A stretch of DNA of 64,000 bases from Acidobacteriaceae bacterium (GTDB taxonomy: Bacteria; Acidobacteriota; Terriglobia; Terriglobales; Acidobacteriaceae), in NCBI GenBank assembly GCA_027307045.1, contig DAHUXR010000005.1:1-64000 (forward strand), written 5' to 3'. Shown here one piece after another: positions 8,813 through 17,699 of this stretch. The translations under genes and the position numbers were made by a program. The notes below the pieces were generated by a model. It ran no database searches and was not told where the DNA came from. It saw nothing but the letters and a program-made list of their open reading frames with translations. Within the stretch, counting starts at the first letter, position 1. Every line of letters starts with the position of its first letter.

Positions 8813-9664
8813 TTGGCGTGGTTTAAGCGCGAATCCAGTGAGATCCAGGCGACCGACGAGAAGCGTGTGCGCACAGAAGGCCTGTGGGTCAAGTGCGAAG
8901 GTTGCCGGCAGATCATCTGGAAAAAAGAGCTGGAAGACAATCTCAACGTCTGCACCAAGTGCGACTATCACTTCCGCATTGATGCCAGGACGCGAGTCTT
9001 GCTGCTTCTCGATGAGGATGGCATTGAGACGTTCGGCGAAAATCTCGAAGCGGTGGACCCTCTGAATTTTTCCGATACCCGGCCATATAAGCGCCGCTTA
9101 CAGGAAGGACAGCAGAAAACGGGCTTGAAGGATGCCTTGATAGCCGCTACCGGAAAACTGAATGGCAGACCAGTGATTCTCAACGTAATGGAGTTTGGCT
9201 TTATCGGCGGCAGTATGGGCGCGGTCGTGGGAGAGGTAATTACGCGCTCCATTGAACGTGCACACCTTGAACAGAAGCCAATCATAGTCGTATCAGCCTC
9301 CTCTGGCGCGCGCATGCAGGAAGGCGTGATTAGCCTGATGCAGATGGCCAAGATCTCCGCTGCCCTGGCTCGTCTGGATTCAGCGCGAGTACCTTACATT
9401 TCCGTGCTCACAGATCCAACTACAGGCGGCGTGTCGGCCTCTTATGCCATGCTGGGTGATCTCAACATCGCGGAGCCCGGGGCATTGATCGGTTTTGCTG
9501 GGCCGCGCGTTATTGAGCAGACAATCCGGCAGAAATTGCCCGAAGGTTTCCAGACCAGCGAATTTCTGCTGCAACACGGAATGCTGGACGCCGTTGTTCA
9601 TCGCAAGGACATGAAGTCATACATTGCCCGCGCCCTCGATTTCATGGCTCCAAAGGCAGCCTGA
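8813..9664 (+). CDS. accD: acetyl-CoA carboxylase carboxyltransferase subunit beta
   Basis: The 283-aa protein has the N-terminal four-cysteine zinc ribbon (C28, C31, C47, C50). The carboxyltransferase domain follows, with the GGSMGAVVGE, SGARMQEG and DPTTGGVSAS crotonase-fold signatures. With AccA it carboxylates acetyl-CoA for fatty-acid synthesis. The start is TTG (ttggcgtgg), giving the normal MAWF N-terminus. folC follows three bases after the stop, a common accD-folC pairing. Confidence 0.98.
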   Translation: MAWFKRESSEIQATDEKRVRTEGLWVKCEGCRQIIWKKELEDNLNVCTKCDYHFRIDARTRVLLLLDEDGIETFGENLEAVDPLNFSDTRPYKRRLQEGQQKTGLKDALIAATGKLNGRPVILNVMEFGFIGGSMGAVVGEVITRSIERAHLEQKPIIVVSASSGARMQEGVISLMQMAKISAALARLDSARVPYISVLTDPTTGGVSASYAMLGDLNIAEPGALIGFAGPRVIEQTIRQKLPEGFQTSEFLLQHGMLDAVVHRKDMKSYIARALDFMAPKAA

Positions 9665-9667
9665 GCT

Positions 9668-11023
9668 GTGTCTGCTACTTACGAATCTGCCGTAAACAAT
9701 CTGCTGACGCTGGGCCATGAGCTTGCGTCGAACCGCAAGTTTGATCTCGCCCACATGCGCCGACTGGCGGAAGCGCTGGGAAATCCGCAGCGCAGGCTGC
9801 AGAGCGTCTTGATCGCCGGCACTAACGGCAAAGGATCAACCGCGGCCACGTTGGCCAGTATTGTTCAGACCGCAGGTTATCGTACGGGACTCTACACCTC
9901 GCCTCACCTGCTGCGCGTAAATGAACGAATACAGATCAACCAGGAACCAATCAGCGATGCTGAATTTGCGGTGATCTATGACCGCGTTGAACGTTGCGCG
10001 AGTGAGTTGGTGGAGCGTGGCGAACTGCCATGGCATCCCAGCTTTTTTGAAATGCTGACGGCCATGGCTTTTGAATACTTTGCCAGCGCCGGAGTGGACT
10101 TGGTAGTGCTGGAAGTAGGTTTGGGCGGTCGGCTGGACGCCACCAACATCGTTGATCCTTTGATCTCCGTGATTACCGATATTGATTTTGATCACCAGAA
10201 TTTTCTCGGCAATACGCTGCCGGAAATTGCGCATGAAAAGGCCGGCATCCTGCGTCCGAAAGGGACTGCTGTACTGCTGCCGCAGCATCCAATTGTGAAT
10301 GAGACGCTGGGGAAAGAGCTCATGAGTCGTAATGCCCGCGCCGTGAGCGCTGTGAAACATATGCCTTCAATGGCTCCAGCCGCTGATGATCTAACCACCG
10401 ATACTGCGGTCGGCAACCGGTTCACACTTGCCGTGATGGGCAAAGAAATCAAAGTTGACTTCCCGCTCGCAGGCCGCCACCAGTTGCGTAACCTGGCGCT
10501 TGCCATCACGGCAGCCGAAGAACTCAGTAATTTTGGCTTTCATATCTCGGCGGAAGACATTGAGCAGGGGATTCGCTCCACCACGTGGCCGGCCAGATTT
10601 CAGGTGATTCCTCCCGCAGACGGCTTTCCTGAAGTTGTGCTTGACGTGGCACACAATCCTGCAGGAGCCTGGGCATTGCGCTCAGCCCTCTCTACGTTCT
10701 ATGAAGGCCGTCCGCTCACGTTTATTTTCGGCGCCATGCGTGACAAAGCCATCGGCGAGATTGCCGATATTATTTTTCCGCTGGCTGATTGTGTGATCGC
10801 CACGCATGCGGAAAATCCGCGCGCTGCTTCTCCGCAGCAAATTGCGGAGTTGGGAGCGCACGCGCAGATAGAAATCTTGCAGGCGAACTCTGTGTCGGAA
10901 GCGCTGGAGCGCGCCTGCACCCTGGCCGGAAGCCAAGGCGTGATTGTGATTACGGGCTCCATTTACATTGTTGGTGAAGCTCTGGGCATTCTTGCCCGCA
11001 AACCAGTTCGGCAGGGTGCTTGA
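9668..11023 (+). CDS. folC: folylpolyglutamate / dihydrofolate synthase
   Basis: The 451-aa Mur-ligase-fold enzyme adds glutamate to dihydropteroate and folates. The ATP-binding loop IAGTNGKGST is at residues 49-58. The DLVVLEVGLGGRLDATN segment and the DVAHNPAG motif of the C-terminal domain are both present. It starts with GTG three bases after accD, and plsC starts three bases after its stop, so accD-folC-plsC is one transcriptional unit. Confidence 0.96.
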   Translation: MSATYESAVNNLLTLGHELASNRKFDLAHMRRLAEALGNPQRRLQSVLIAGTNGKGSTAATLASIVQTAGYRTGLYTSPHLLRVNERIQINQEPISDAEFAVIYDRVERCASELVERGELPWHPSFFEMLTAMAFEYFASAGVDLVVLEVGLGGRLDATNIVDPLISVITDIDFDHQNFLGNTLPEIAHEKAGILRPKGTAVLLPQHPIVNETLGKELMSRNARAVSAVKHMPSMAPAADDLTTDTAVGNRFTLAVMGKEIKVDFPLAGRHQLRNLALAITAAEELSNFGFHISAEDIEQGIRSTTWPARFQVIPPADGFPEVVLDVAHNPAGAWALRSALSTFYEGRPLTFIFGAMRDKAIGEIADIIFPLADCVIATHAENPRAASPQQIAELGAHAQIEILQANSVSEALERACTLAGSQGVIVITGSIYIVGEALGILARKPVRQGA

Positions 11024-11026
11024 TCT

Positions 11027-11860
11027 GTGCCAGAGACCACGCAAGCAGACATCAAGCCGCGGGAAGTGACGGGCGGCATTCGCCATCTGGGCTCCCGGCT
11101 GCGTTCTTATTTTGTGTGGACGCCGCTTGTCTGGCTTTACACCGTCGTTCTTGGCTGTGTTTCGCTCGTGGTCTCACTGTTTGATCCCACCGGGGAACGG
11201 CAGCAGAAGATCGCGCGGCTATGGTCGCGGATGATTCTCTGGACCGTCGGCGCCAAGGTGCAGGTGGAGGGCCTGGACAGAATTGATATCTCGAAGCCTC
11301 AGGTTTATGTGGTGAATCACCTTTCGGCGTTCGATATTCCCGTGTTGTATACGCAGTTGCCTTTTCAGTTCAGGATTCTGGCGAAGAAGGAATTGTTCCG
11401 CTACCCATTTATGGGCTGGCACCTGCGCCGCTCCGGACAGATTCCGGTGGTGCTGGAAAATCCCAAAGCTTCCGTGCGGAGCCTGAACCTCGCCGTTGCG
11501 TCCATCCGCAAAGGCAATTCGCTGGTCATTTTCCCCGAAGGGGGCCGTTCGCCTAATGGCCAGTTGCAATCTTTTATGGGTGGCGCGTTTTATGCAGCAG
11601 TGAAAGCGCAGGTGGATGTGGTCCCGATTGTCCTGGTTGGCACGTATGAAATGCTCAAGATGAATTCCTATCACATCAAGCCATGCCCGATTCAAATGGT
11701 CGTGGGTTCGCCGATCTCCACGGTGGGCATGTCCACACGTGATATAGCCAAGATTACTGAGCGGGCGCGGGCCATCATGGGCGATCTCTATTATTCTCGC
11801 TGTTTGGTTCCAGATTTGCGTACAGAGCAACCCGTAACGAACGAACCCACAAAGTTATAG
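11027..11860 (+). CDS. plsC: 1-acyl-sn-glycerol-3-phosphate acyltransferase (PlsC family)
   Basis: The 277-aa membrane-bound acyltransferase has a hydrophobic helix near residues 30-55. It has the catalytic HX4D box (NHLSAFD) around residue 100 and the acyl-acceptor box FPEGGRS around 170. It makes phosphatidic acid from lysophosphatidic acid. The start is GTG. It is the last gene of the accD-folC-plsC unit, which links fatty-acid and phospholipid synthesis. Confidence 0.93.
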   Translation: MPETTQADIKPREVTGGIRHLGSRLRSYFVWTPLVWLYTVVLGCVSLVVSLFDPTGERQQKIARLWSRMILWTVGAKVQVEGLDRIDISKPQVYVVNHLSAFDIPVLYTQLPFQFRILAKKELFRYPFMGWHLRRSGQIPVVLENPKASVRSLNLAVASIRKGNSLVIFPEGGRSPNGQLQSFMGGAFYAAVKAQVDVVPIVLVGTYEMLKMNSYHIKPCPIQMVVGSPISTVGMSTRDIAKITERARAIMGDLYYSRCLVPDLRTEQPVTNEPTKL

Positions 11861-11892
11861 TGGGACGCAAGTGCAGTTAGAGGCCTAAATTC

Positions 11893-12660
11893 TTGACGGA
11901 TGCTTCAAAAATCGACAGCACAGTGGGATTGAAGCCCAGAATCGCCATACCTGAGCCCTGTTCGTATGACGCTGAATATAGCGGCCGCGCCCTGCCGCCT
12001 TACCTGCGAGCGGTAGAAGCCGCCGGCGGTGAACCGGTTGTTATCCCCTTGCAGAGTACGCCGGAAGAGATTGCCCGGCTTATCACGTCGTGTGCTGCAA
12101 TCCTGCTGCCCGGTAGCAAGGCAGACGTTGATCCGCAAAAATTCAACGCTGCGGCACATGCTAAGACCGCCCCCGCCGATCCACCGCGCGATGCCGCCGA
12201 CGAGCTGCTGCTTCAGGATGCGTACAACCTGCGCAAACCGGTCTTTGGCATTTGCTACGGTCTGCAATCTCTCAATGTCTGGCGGACAGGTTCCTTGATT
12301 CAGGATATTGAGTCCGAGGTGAATCACAGTGCCGGCGCCAAAGTAGAAATCGCACATAAGGTGACTGTGGCTCAAGATTCGCTGCTGGCAAGAGAAATTC
12401 TGAATGGAAAAGATTCGATGCCGGTACCGGTAAATTCCAGCCATCATCAATCGGCAGATGTTGTCGGCGATGGTTTGCGCGCGGTTGCGCACTGCGCTGA
12501 AGACGGCATTATCGAAGCAATTGAAGGGACGGTCCCCGGACACTACGTGCTGGCAGTGCAGTGGCATCCGGAACGGACGTTTAATAGCGATAAGCTTTCC
12601 AACAATTTGTTTCAGGCGTTTGTTAACGCGGCACGCAAATGGAATGGATCGAATTCCTAG
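11893..12660 (+). CDS. class I glutamine amidotransferase-like (PuuD/C26 family) hydrolase
   Basis: The 255-aa protein of the gamma-glutamyl-GABA hydrolase group has its nucleophile cysteine in FGICYGLQSLNV near residue 120. The histidine-glutamate pair is in VQWHPERT near residue 225. PuuD removes glutamate from gamma-glutamylated amines in putrescine breakdown, but no other puu genes are present, so the substrate is open. The start is TTG at 11893, 32 bases after plsC. Confidence 0.85.
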   Translation: MTDASKIDSTVGLKPRIAIPEPCSYDAEYSGRALPPYLRAVEAAGGEPVVIPLQSTPEEIARLITSCAAILLPGSKADVDPQKFNAAAHAKTAPADPPRDAADELLLQDAYNLRKPVFGICYGLQSLNVWRTGSLIQDIESEVNHSAGAKVEIAHKVTVAQDSLLAREILNGKDSMPVPVNSSHHQSADVVGDGLRAVAHCAEDGIIEAIEGTVPGHYVLAVQWHPERTFNSDKLSNNLFQAFVNAARKWNGSNS

Positions 12661-12729
12661 CATGCGCGACCTTGCGCCGATGCCGTATTGTTCCGTATCG
12701 TACTTGCCATGTCGGGAAAAGGGATAGTC

Positions 12730-13491
12730 TTGTCGCTGGAAGGTCGCGTCGCCGTGGTTACGGGAGGATCGCGCGGAATCGGCGCGGCAATTGTAAGAAT
12801 GTTCACGCAGGCCGGAGCGCGCGTCGTCTTTAATTATCAAAAAGCAAGCAAAGTAGCGGACGACCTTTGCTGGGAATGTGGCGGCACAAAAGTCTGTACT
12901 GCTATCCAGGCGGATCTTTCCTCGGCTGAAGCGGCCAAGCCTTTAATCGATGCAGCGATTCAGAACTTCGGCAAGATCGATATCATAGTAGGCAATCACG
13001 GTGTCTGGCCTCCGCAGGACGCGCCAATTGACCAGATGACAGATGAGCAATGGCGCTCCACCCTCGCTATCAATGTTGACAGCCTTTTTGGACTGGTGAA
13101 ATACGGCGTGGGGCAGATGAAGAGCCAGCGCTCCGGCGGTCATATAGTATTGATCAGTTCCACCGCGGGGCAACGCGGAGAGGCGTTCCACTGTGATTAT
13201 GCAGCCAGCAAAGGAGCCATTATCAGCATGGTGAAAGGGCTCTCCACGGAGCTGGCGCGCGACGGCATTTACGTGAACTGTGTTGCGCCGGGCTGGGTGG
13301 AGACGGATATGGCCGCGCCTGCATTGCATGACGCTGTGATCAGCAAGCGCGTTTACGCCACCATTCCGCTGGGCCGCGCCGGTAAGCCGGAAGAAATTGC
13401 CGCTTCAGTGCTGTTTCTATGTACTTCGCACGCCGGATTTATTACCGGAGAGGTCCTCAACGTGAACGGCGGCGCGGTGCTGGTGGGATGA
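12730..13491 (+). CDS. short-chain dehydrogenase/reductase (FabG-like)
   Basis: The NAD(P)-binding motif TGGSRGIGAA follows the typical N-terminus SLEGRVAVV, and the catalytic set is visible (SSTAG serine; YAASK tyrosine and lysine). The C-terminus GFITGEVLNVNGG is also typical. The track starts at TTG 12688 and an ATG lies at 12709. I prefer TTG 12730 because AAAAGGG sits six bases upstream and it yields a normal SDR start (253 aa). The sequence resembles 3-oxoacyl-ACP reductases, but a stand-alone copy may act on other ketones. It overlaps the next gene by four bases. Confidence 0.85.
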   Translation: MSLEGRVAVVTGGSRGIGAAIVRMFTQAGARVVFNYQKASKVADDLCWECGGTKVCTAIQADLSSAEAAKPLIDAAIQNFGKIDIIVGNHGVWPPQDAPIDQMTDEQWRSTLAINVDSLFGLVKYGVGQMKSQRSGGHIVLISSTAGQRGEAFHCDYAASKGAIISMVKGLSTELARDGIYVNCVAPGWVETDMAAPALHDAVISKRVYATIPLGRAGKPEEIAASVLFLCTSHAGFITGEVLNVNGGAVLVG

Positions 13492-14333
13492 TGGCAAAAG
13501 CAGCAGCTCAGATCGTTCCTGCATCTAAGAAAGTATTATTCCCAATGAGAATTGTTGTTTTTATCTGCCTGTGTGTGGCCAGCCTCTACGGCCAGCAAGA
13601 TACGTCCGCGGAGACGCAAACTAACCAGCAGAAGGCCCGAACACTGGTTGATCAAATGGTTCAGGCGCTGGGGGGCAAGGCATATCTGACGGCTGAGGAT
13701 TACTACGCTGAGGGACGTTCGGGCAGCTTTCACGATGAGTCTCTTGTGGGTTCCACCTTGTTTTATCGATTCTGGAAATGGCCGGACAAGGATCGCATTG
13801 AGATAACCAAGCAACGCGATATCGTACAGCTCTATGTTGGTGACCAGGCTTATGAAATCACCTATAAAGGAATTCGGCCGCTGGATCCGCAAAAGGACGA
13901 AAGACTTCGTCAGGCGATCATCCGCCGCCATTACACGCTGGAAAATGTCCTCCGCAACTGGCTCAAAGAGCCGGGAATCCTTCTGCTGGATGAAGGCCCC
14001 AGCATTTCAGAGGGCCACATGGCGGAAAAGCTCACAATCATCAACTCCAAGGATGAGTCGGTGACGATTCTGGTGGATCCCGAAACACACTTGCCGCTGG
14101 AAAAGCGATTTTCCACCCGCGATCCTCGCTATCGTGAGCGCGATGAAGAAGCATTGATTTATGGTGACTGGAAAGTATTCCAGGGCATCAATACGCCGCG
14201 CATGACAGTCACCAAGCGGAATGGCGAGACCATTTCGCAGCAGATTATCCTGAATATTACCTACAACATCCATCCTGCTGACGTGCTTTTCGATCCCACG
14301 GTGGCCAAAATCAATCCGGTAAAAGAGAAGTAG
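13488..14333 (+). CDS. secreted LolA-like outer-membrane-lipoprotein-sorting family protein
   Basis: The 281-aa protein has an N-terminal export signal (MRIVVFICLCVASLYGQ). The mature part shares LolA/LolB-like features: an AEGR beta strand, lipid-like ligand segments, and DPETHLPLEKRF followed by a Y-G-D-W-K-V-F-Q-G-I pattern. Such proteins are abundant in Acidobacteria, and their cargo is unknown. ATG 13488 overlaps the SDR stop and has GGTGGG in front. The internal ATG at 13545 would place the signal peptide directly at the N-terminus and is a real alternative. lpxC follows 81 bases later. Confidence 0.7.
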   Translation: MMAKAAAQIVPASKKVLFPMRIVVFICLCVASLYGQQDTSAETQTNQQKARTLVDQMVQALGGKAYLTAEDYYAEGRSGSFHDESLVGSTLFYRFWKWPDKDRIEITKQRDIVQLYVGDQAYEITYKGIRPLDPQKDERLRQAIIRRHYTLENVLRNWLKEPGILLLDEGPSISEGHMAEKLTIINSKDESVTILVDPETHLPLEKRFSTRDPRYRERDEEALIYGDWKVFQGINTPRMTVTKRNGETISQQIILNITYNIHPADVLFDPTVAKINPVKEK

Positions 14334-14414
14334 TTCCGCTCTGGCCACGATCTGTTGTAAAAAAACAACATAGGCCCAAGCTCCTGGCGGTGTAATCTGT
14401 TTAGTTGGAATCAC

Positions 14415-15323
14415 TTGCCATTTGAACAGACAGTTCGAGCCCCGGTGGAGTGCAAAGGTATAGGTTTGCATAGCGGGGCCAATGTGACCCTCCGTATCCT
14501 TCCAGCCGCCGCCGGAACGGGTATCGTTTTCCGTCGCAGTGACCTCGACGGCTTTGAGATTGAAGCCATTGGGCGAAATGTGGCCCGCGTGAGTTACGCC
14601 ACCAGTCTGCAAAAAAAAGGCGTCTTGATTTCCACCACAGAGCACCTGCTCTCAGCGTTCATTGGGATTGGCCTCGATAACGCTGTTGTGGAGTTGGATA
14701 ACCTTGAGCTTCCGATTCTTGATGGCAGCGCCAAACCCTTCGTCGACATGGTTCTGCAGGCGGGTTTACGCCAGCAGCGGAAAAAGCGGACTTATCTGCG
14801 CATCAGGCGAGAGATTGAAGTCCGTGAAGGTAACAAGTTTATCGGCGCCTATCCTGCATCGGGATATGCCGTGGCGTACAAAATAAATTTTGCTCCGCCC
14901 ATTGGAGCGCAAGCTTTTGAAATTGATCTTTCACAAGATCTTTATCGCAAAGAGCTGGCCGCGGCCCGCACATTTGGTTTTTTGAGCGAGGAGCAGGCCA
15001 TGAAGAATATGGGCCTGATCCGCGGCGCCTCAGAAGCCAACGTGATTGTGCTGACGGCCAACGGAGTCAAGAATGGCCCTTTGCGCTATGAAGATGAGTT
15101 TGTCCGGCACAAAGTGCTGGACCTGATTGGCGATCTGGCGCTCCTGGGAAAGCAGATTATCGGGCGCATTGTGGCTGACCGTGCCGGGCACGCGATGCAT
15201 ACCGCGTTGGTTTCACGGCTATTGAAAGACCGCTCCCTGTGGGAAGAAACAACTGAAGTGATTCAACCTGAAGATCCTGCTGAAAGCGCGGCTCTACCCA
15301 CGCAACCTGCGCGCGAAATCTAA
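14415..15323 (+). CDS. lpxC: UDP-3-O-acyl-N-acetylglucosamine deacetylase
   Basis: LpxC performs the committed zinc-dependent step of lipid A synthesis. The protein is 302 aa. Zinc ligands sit in STTEHLLSAF (His) and VRHKVLDLIGDLALLG (His and Asp), and GHAMHTAL supplies the catalytic histidine. The start is TTG, giving PFEQTVRAPVECKGIGLHSG as the canonical N-terminus. It indicates an LPS-bearing outer membrane. It converges with a PilZ response regulator only four bases away. Confidence 0.97.
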   Translation: MPFEQTVRAPVECKGIGLHSGANVTLRILPAAAGTGIVFRRSDLDGFEIEAIGRNVARVSYATSLQKKGVLISTTEHLLSAFIGIGLDNAVVELDNLELPILDGSAKPFVDMVLQAGLRQQRKKRTYLRIRREIEVREGNKFIGAYPASGYAVAYKINFAPPIGAQAFEIDLSQDLYRKELAAARTFGFLSEEQAMKNMGLIRGASEANVIVLTANGVKNGPLRYEDEFVRHKVLDLIGDLALLGKQIIGRIVADRAGHAMHTALVSRLLKDRSLWEETTEVIQPEDPAESAALPTQPAREI

Positions 15324-15327
15324 GAAC

Positions 15328-16044
15328 CTAAACTGTTGTGGCGTTAATGAACATCGCTCCACCACCCACGGTCAGCGCGCGCTTCTCCAGCCAGATGTCC
15401 AACTCTTTCTTTGCTTCCGCTGACAACACCTGAAAACGAATTCCCGCACGGCCTTCCGGCGTGGACCATGCAATCTCGCCCTTGATGTCCAGCGAACGCT
15501 TGGTGCCGGGCAACTGCAAACGGATCCGAGCAGCACCCCCTTCATCCAGCCGGCGGGAGCACTCTACCGAAATACCGCCGTGGCTGATGTTGGTGATGTT
15601 CAAGGGAAGCTCTGCGCCCTGGTCCACAAGGATTGCTCCTGTCGCCTTGACCAGATGGCGGTGGTAGCGGCGACGCTCTCGCATGATCAACCCCTGCGCA
15701 GCCCGCACGCTGCGCGTCGCGCGATCCAGCGAGATCGGCTTATCCAGAACAAAGTTGGCGCCCATCTCGAAAGCCTGCTGGATGTTGGTTTTGCCGTTCA
15801 CCACGGCAAAAGCGATGCAGCTCTTGTTGGATTTCCCCAGCCTTAGCTCACGCAGAACCAGAGGACCATGAGGCATGTCATCGCAGTCGACCAAAACGGC
15901 GTCATATTTGCGACGCATCAGAATGTGGCGGGCCTGGTCGGCGTTGTTGGAGAGATCCAGGTCGATATTGGCAGCGTCCAGGACTCGACGTATCGTACGA
16001 TGGACTTCAGGGTCATTGCTGAGGAGGAGCGCTTGTAAGGCCAT
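15328..16044 (-). CDS. receiver domain-PilZ fusion protein
   Basis: The 238-aa protein has an N-terminal CheY-like receiver (residues 1-118) with the phospho-acceptor region AVLVDCDDMP and the conserved LDKP lysine. The usual acidic pair is N-D and the switch Thr/Ser position appears replaced (IAFAVV). The C-terminal PilZ domain (120-225) has the RRRYHR and NISHGG motifs that bind cyclic di-GMP. This suggests a c-di-GMP effector with a possibly degenerate receiver. It is transcribed opposite to lpxC. Confidence 0.85.
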   Translation of the reverse strand: MALQALLLSNDPEVHRTIRRVLDAANIDLDLSNNADQARHILMRRKYDAVLVDCDDMPHGPLVLRELRLGKSNKSCIAFAVVNGKTNIQQAFEMGANFVLDKPISLDRATRSVRAAQGLIMRERRRYHRHLVKATGAILVDQGAELPLNITNISHGGISVECSRRLDEGGAARIRLQLPGTKRSLDIKGEIAWSTPEGRAGIRFQVLSAEAKKELDIWLEKRALTVGGGAMFINATTV

Positions 16045-16148
16045 ATCCGCAAAGGGTATCTAAATCGTCATACTACGGCCAAGTAACCAACGTAACGGGC
16101 CAGCCCTTTACCGGGTGACAATACTTTCGATCTAAGGCTCCAATTCAT

Positions 16149-16643
16149 ATGAAAAAGCTGGTTTACCTATCTCTGGGGTCGAATCTGGGCGACCGCGGAA
16201 AATATCTGCATGAAACGATCTTCCGGTTAGGGGACTTGGGCGTCATCAGGCAGGTTTCGGCTCTTTACGAAACACAGCCCGTCGAGGTGCATGGCGAGCA
16301 GCCTTGGTTCTTGAACTGTGCCTTGGCAATGGAAACTGATCTGATGCCTTTGGAGTTCCTGAGTAGGATGCTAGCCGTCGAGCAATCCATGGGCAGGATT
16401 CGTACGCAACCCAAGGGCCCGCGCACGATTGACATCGACATCCTCTTTTTCGGCAATGATGTATTGGACACGCCCGAACTGACCGTTCCGCATCCCGCCA
16501 TGCATCTTCGGCGTTTTGTTCTGGAACCGCTGGCGGAGATAGCGCCGACGTTGGTCCATCCCGTGCTCAAACGCACAGTGCGGGAATTATTGGGTTCATT
16601 GCCGGCCGATTCGGGTTTAGTGAACAAGCTTCAGCCCAACTAA
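16149..16643 (+). CDS. folK: 2-amino-4-hydroxy-6-hydroxymethyldihydropteridine pyrophosphokinase
   Basis: HPPK transfers pyrophosphate from ATP to hydroxymethyl-dihydropterin in folate synthesis. The 164-aa protein has the N-terminal SLGSNLGDR motif and the family signature GPRTIDIDILFF near residue 97, with the pterin-binding W-F-x-N-C segment before it. The folate pathway partner folC lies 5 kb upstream. rsmG begins seven bases after the stop. Confidence 0.96.
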   Translation: MKKLVYLSLGSNLGDRGKYLHETIFRLGDLGVIRQVSALYETQPVEVHGEQPWFLNCALAMETDLMPLEFLSRMLAVEQSMGRIRTQPKGPRTIDIDILFFGNDVLDTPELTVPHPAMHLRRFVLEPLAEIAPTLVHPVLKRTVRELLGSLPADSGLVNKLQPN

Positions 16644-16649
16644 TTTACG

Positions 16650-17285
16650 ATGGGATGCGTGGAAACCGCCGCCATTGCGCAGTTGCTGGAACCCTTCATT
16701 GAGCTCCATGAATCGCGACTCCGTGCTATATCGACATATATCGATCTACTGCTCAAGTGGAATGCGCGCATCAACCTGACCGGGATACGCGAATCCGGTG
16801 AAATTGTGCAACGCCATTTCGGCGAGTCTCTGTTCGCCGCCAAATACCTGCTTGAGCAGCAAATGCCACAGACCGCGATCGACCTGGGATCTGGGGCTGG
16901 TTTTCCCGGAGTTCCTTTCGCCATGCTCGCCCCTGAAGTCCAGGTAACGTTGATTGAGTCGCAGCAGAAGAAGGCAACGTTTTTGAAAGAATTGGTCCAC
17001 GCGCTCGGACTTAAGAACGTAAAAGTTTTTGGCGATCGTGCGGAGAATTATCCAGGCACCGCTGATTTGGTGATGCTGCGTGCAGTTGAGAAGTTCACCC
17101 GGGCTCTGCCCATGGCTGCGCGGCTAGCCAAGGCGGGTGGGCGGATTGCGCTGATGATTGGCTCGCGGCAGACGGAGCCAACCAGAAAATTGAGCTCTGA
17201 TGTGAATTGGGCCAACGGGATAGACGTTCCTTGCGGTACTTCGCGGCAACTGCTGATTGGAACCAAATTCATTAAAGTGGAATGA
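16650..17285 (+). CDS. rsmG: 16S rRNA (guanine-527-N7)-methyltransferase
   Basis: The 211-aa RsmG/GidB methylates G527 of 16S rRNA. The SAM-binding loop AIDLGSGAGFPGVPFAM lies around residue 75 and the substrate segment RWNARINLTGI-like (LLKWNARINLTGI) precedes it. RsmG upstream of parA-parB is the usual origin-proximal order in bacteria, and here a 414-base gap containing parS sites separates them. Confidence 0.95.
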   Translation: MGCVETAAIAQLLEPFIELHESRLRAISTYIDLLLKWNARINLTGIRESGEIVQRHFGESLFAAKYLLEQQMPQTAIDLGSGAGFPGVPFAMLAPEVQVTLIESQQKKATFLKELVHALGLKNVKVFGDRAENYPGTADLVMLRAVEKFTRALPMAARLAKAGGRIALMIGSRQTEPTRKLSSDVNWANGIDVPCGTSRQLLIGTKFIKVE

Positions 17286-17563
17286 CGGCGTGGGTTTAAT
17301 GGATTATTCATCGTTGAATGCTTCAGAAAGAGAACAGTGTTGATTGTAAAGTGGGAAGTAATATGCAGGAACCATTGGGGTAAACAGGCACTTCGGGAAA
17401 AGTGCCAATTTTCGTCTAAGAGTCCGGTACCTAGAACCATATTAGTAAAAGTGGAGTAAAAAGTTCCTGATCACGCTATTAATTCAACCTATTTAGACCA
17501 ATTTACATTCAATTTTGGCCACAAGTGGTAGATTGTCTCATCGAGACCATCCTAAGTAAATAT

Positions 17564-17579
17564 TGTTCTACGTGGAACA
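17564..17579 (+). promoter_or_regulatory. parS site 1 (centromere)
   Basis: TGTTCTACGTGGAACA differs by one base from the symmetric parS sequence TGTTCCACGTGGAACA known from other phyla. It lies about 120 bp upstream of parA and is an exact inverted copy of site 2. ParB is expected to bind here and load onto DNA as a CTP-dependent clamp. Confidence 0.85.
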
Positions 17580-17600
17580 ATGTTGCACACCTGCTTTTGA

Positions 17601-17616
17601 TGTTCCACGTAGAACA
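17601..17616 (+). promoter_or_regulatory. parS site 2 (centromere)
   Basis: TGTTCCACGTAGAACA is the reverse complement of site 1, with 37 bp between starts. With one more flanking base per side the two form a perfect 17-bp inverted repeat with a 21-bp spacer. The pair lies between rsmG and parA. Confidence 0.85.
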
Positions 17617-17699
17617 AAATGCACCATTTTGCGGCGTTGCGCTTTCCTCGCACGCTCGTCTACATTCAACAGGACGCACCTTTGTCGAGTTTCAACATC

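Noticed and set aside
11905-12840. 311-aa antisense ORF across the PuuD-like and SDR genes
   Set aside because: It is a shadow of two genes with clear catalytic motifs on the other strand.
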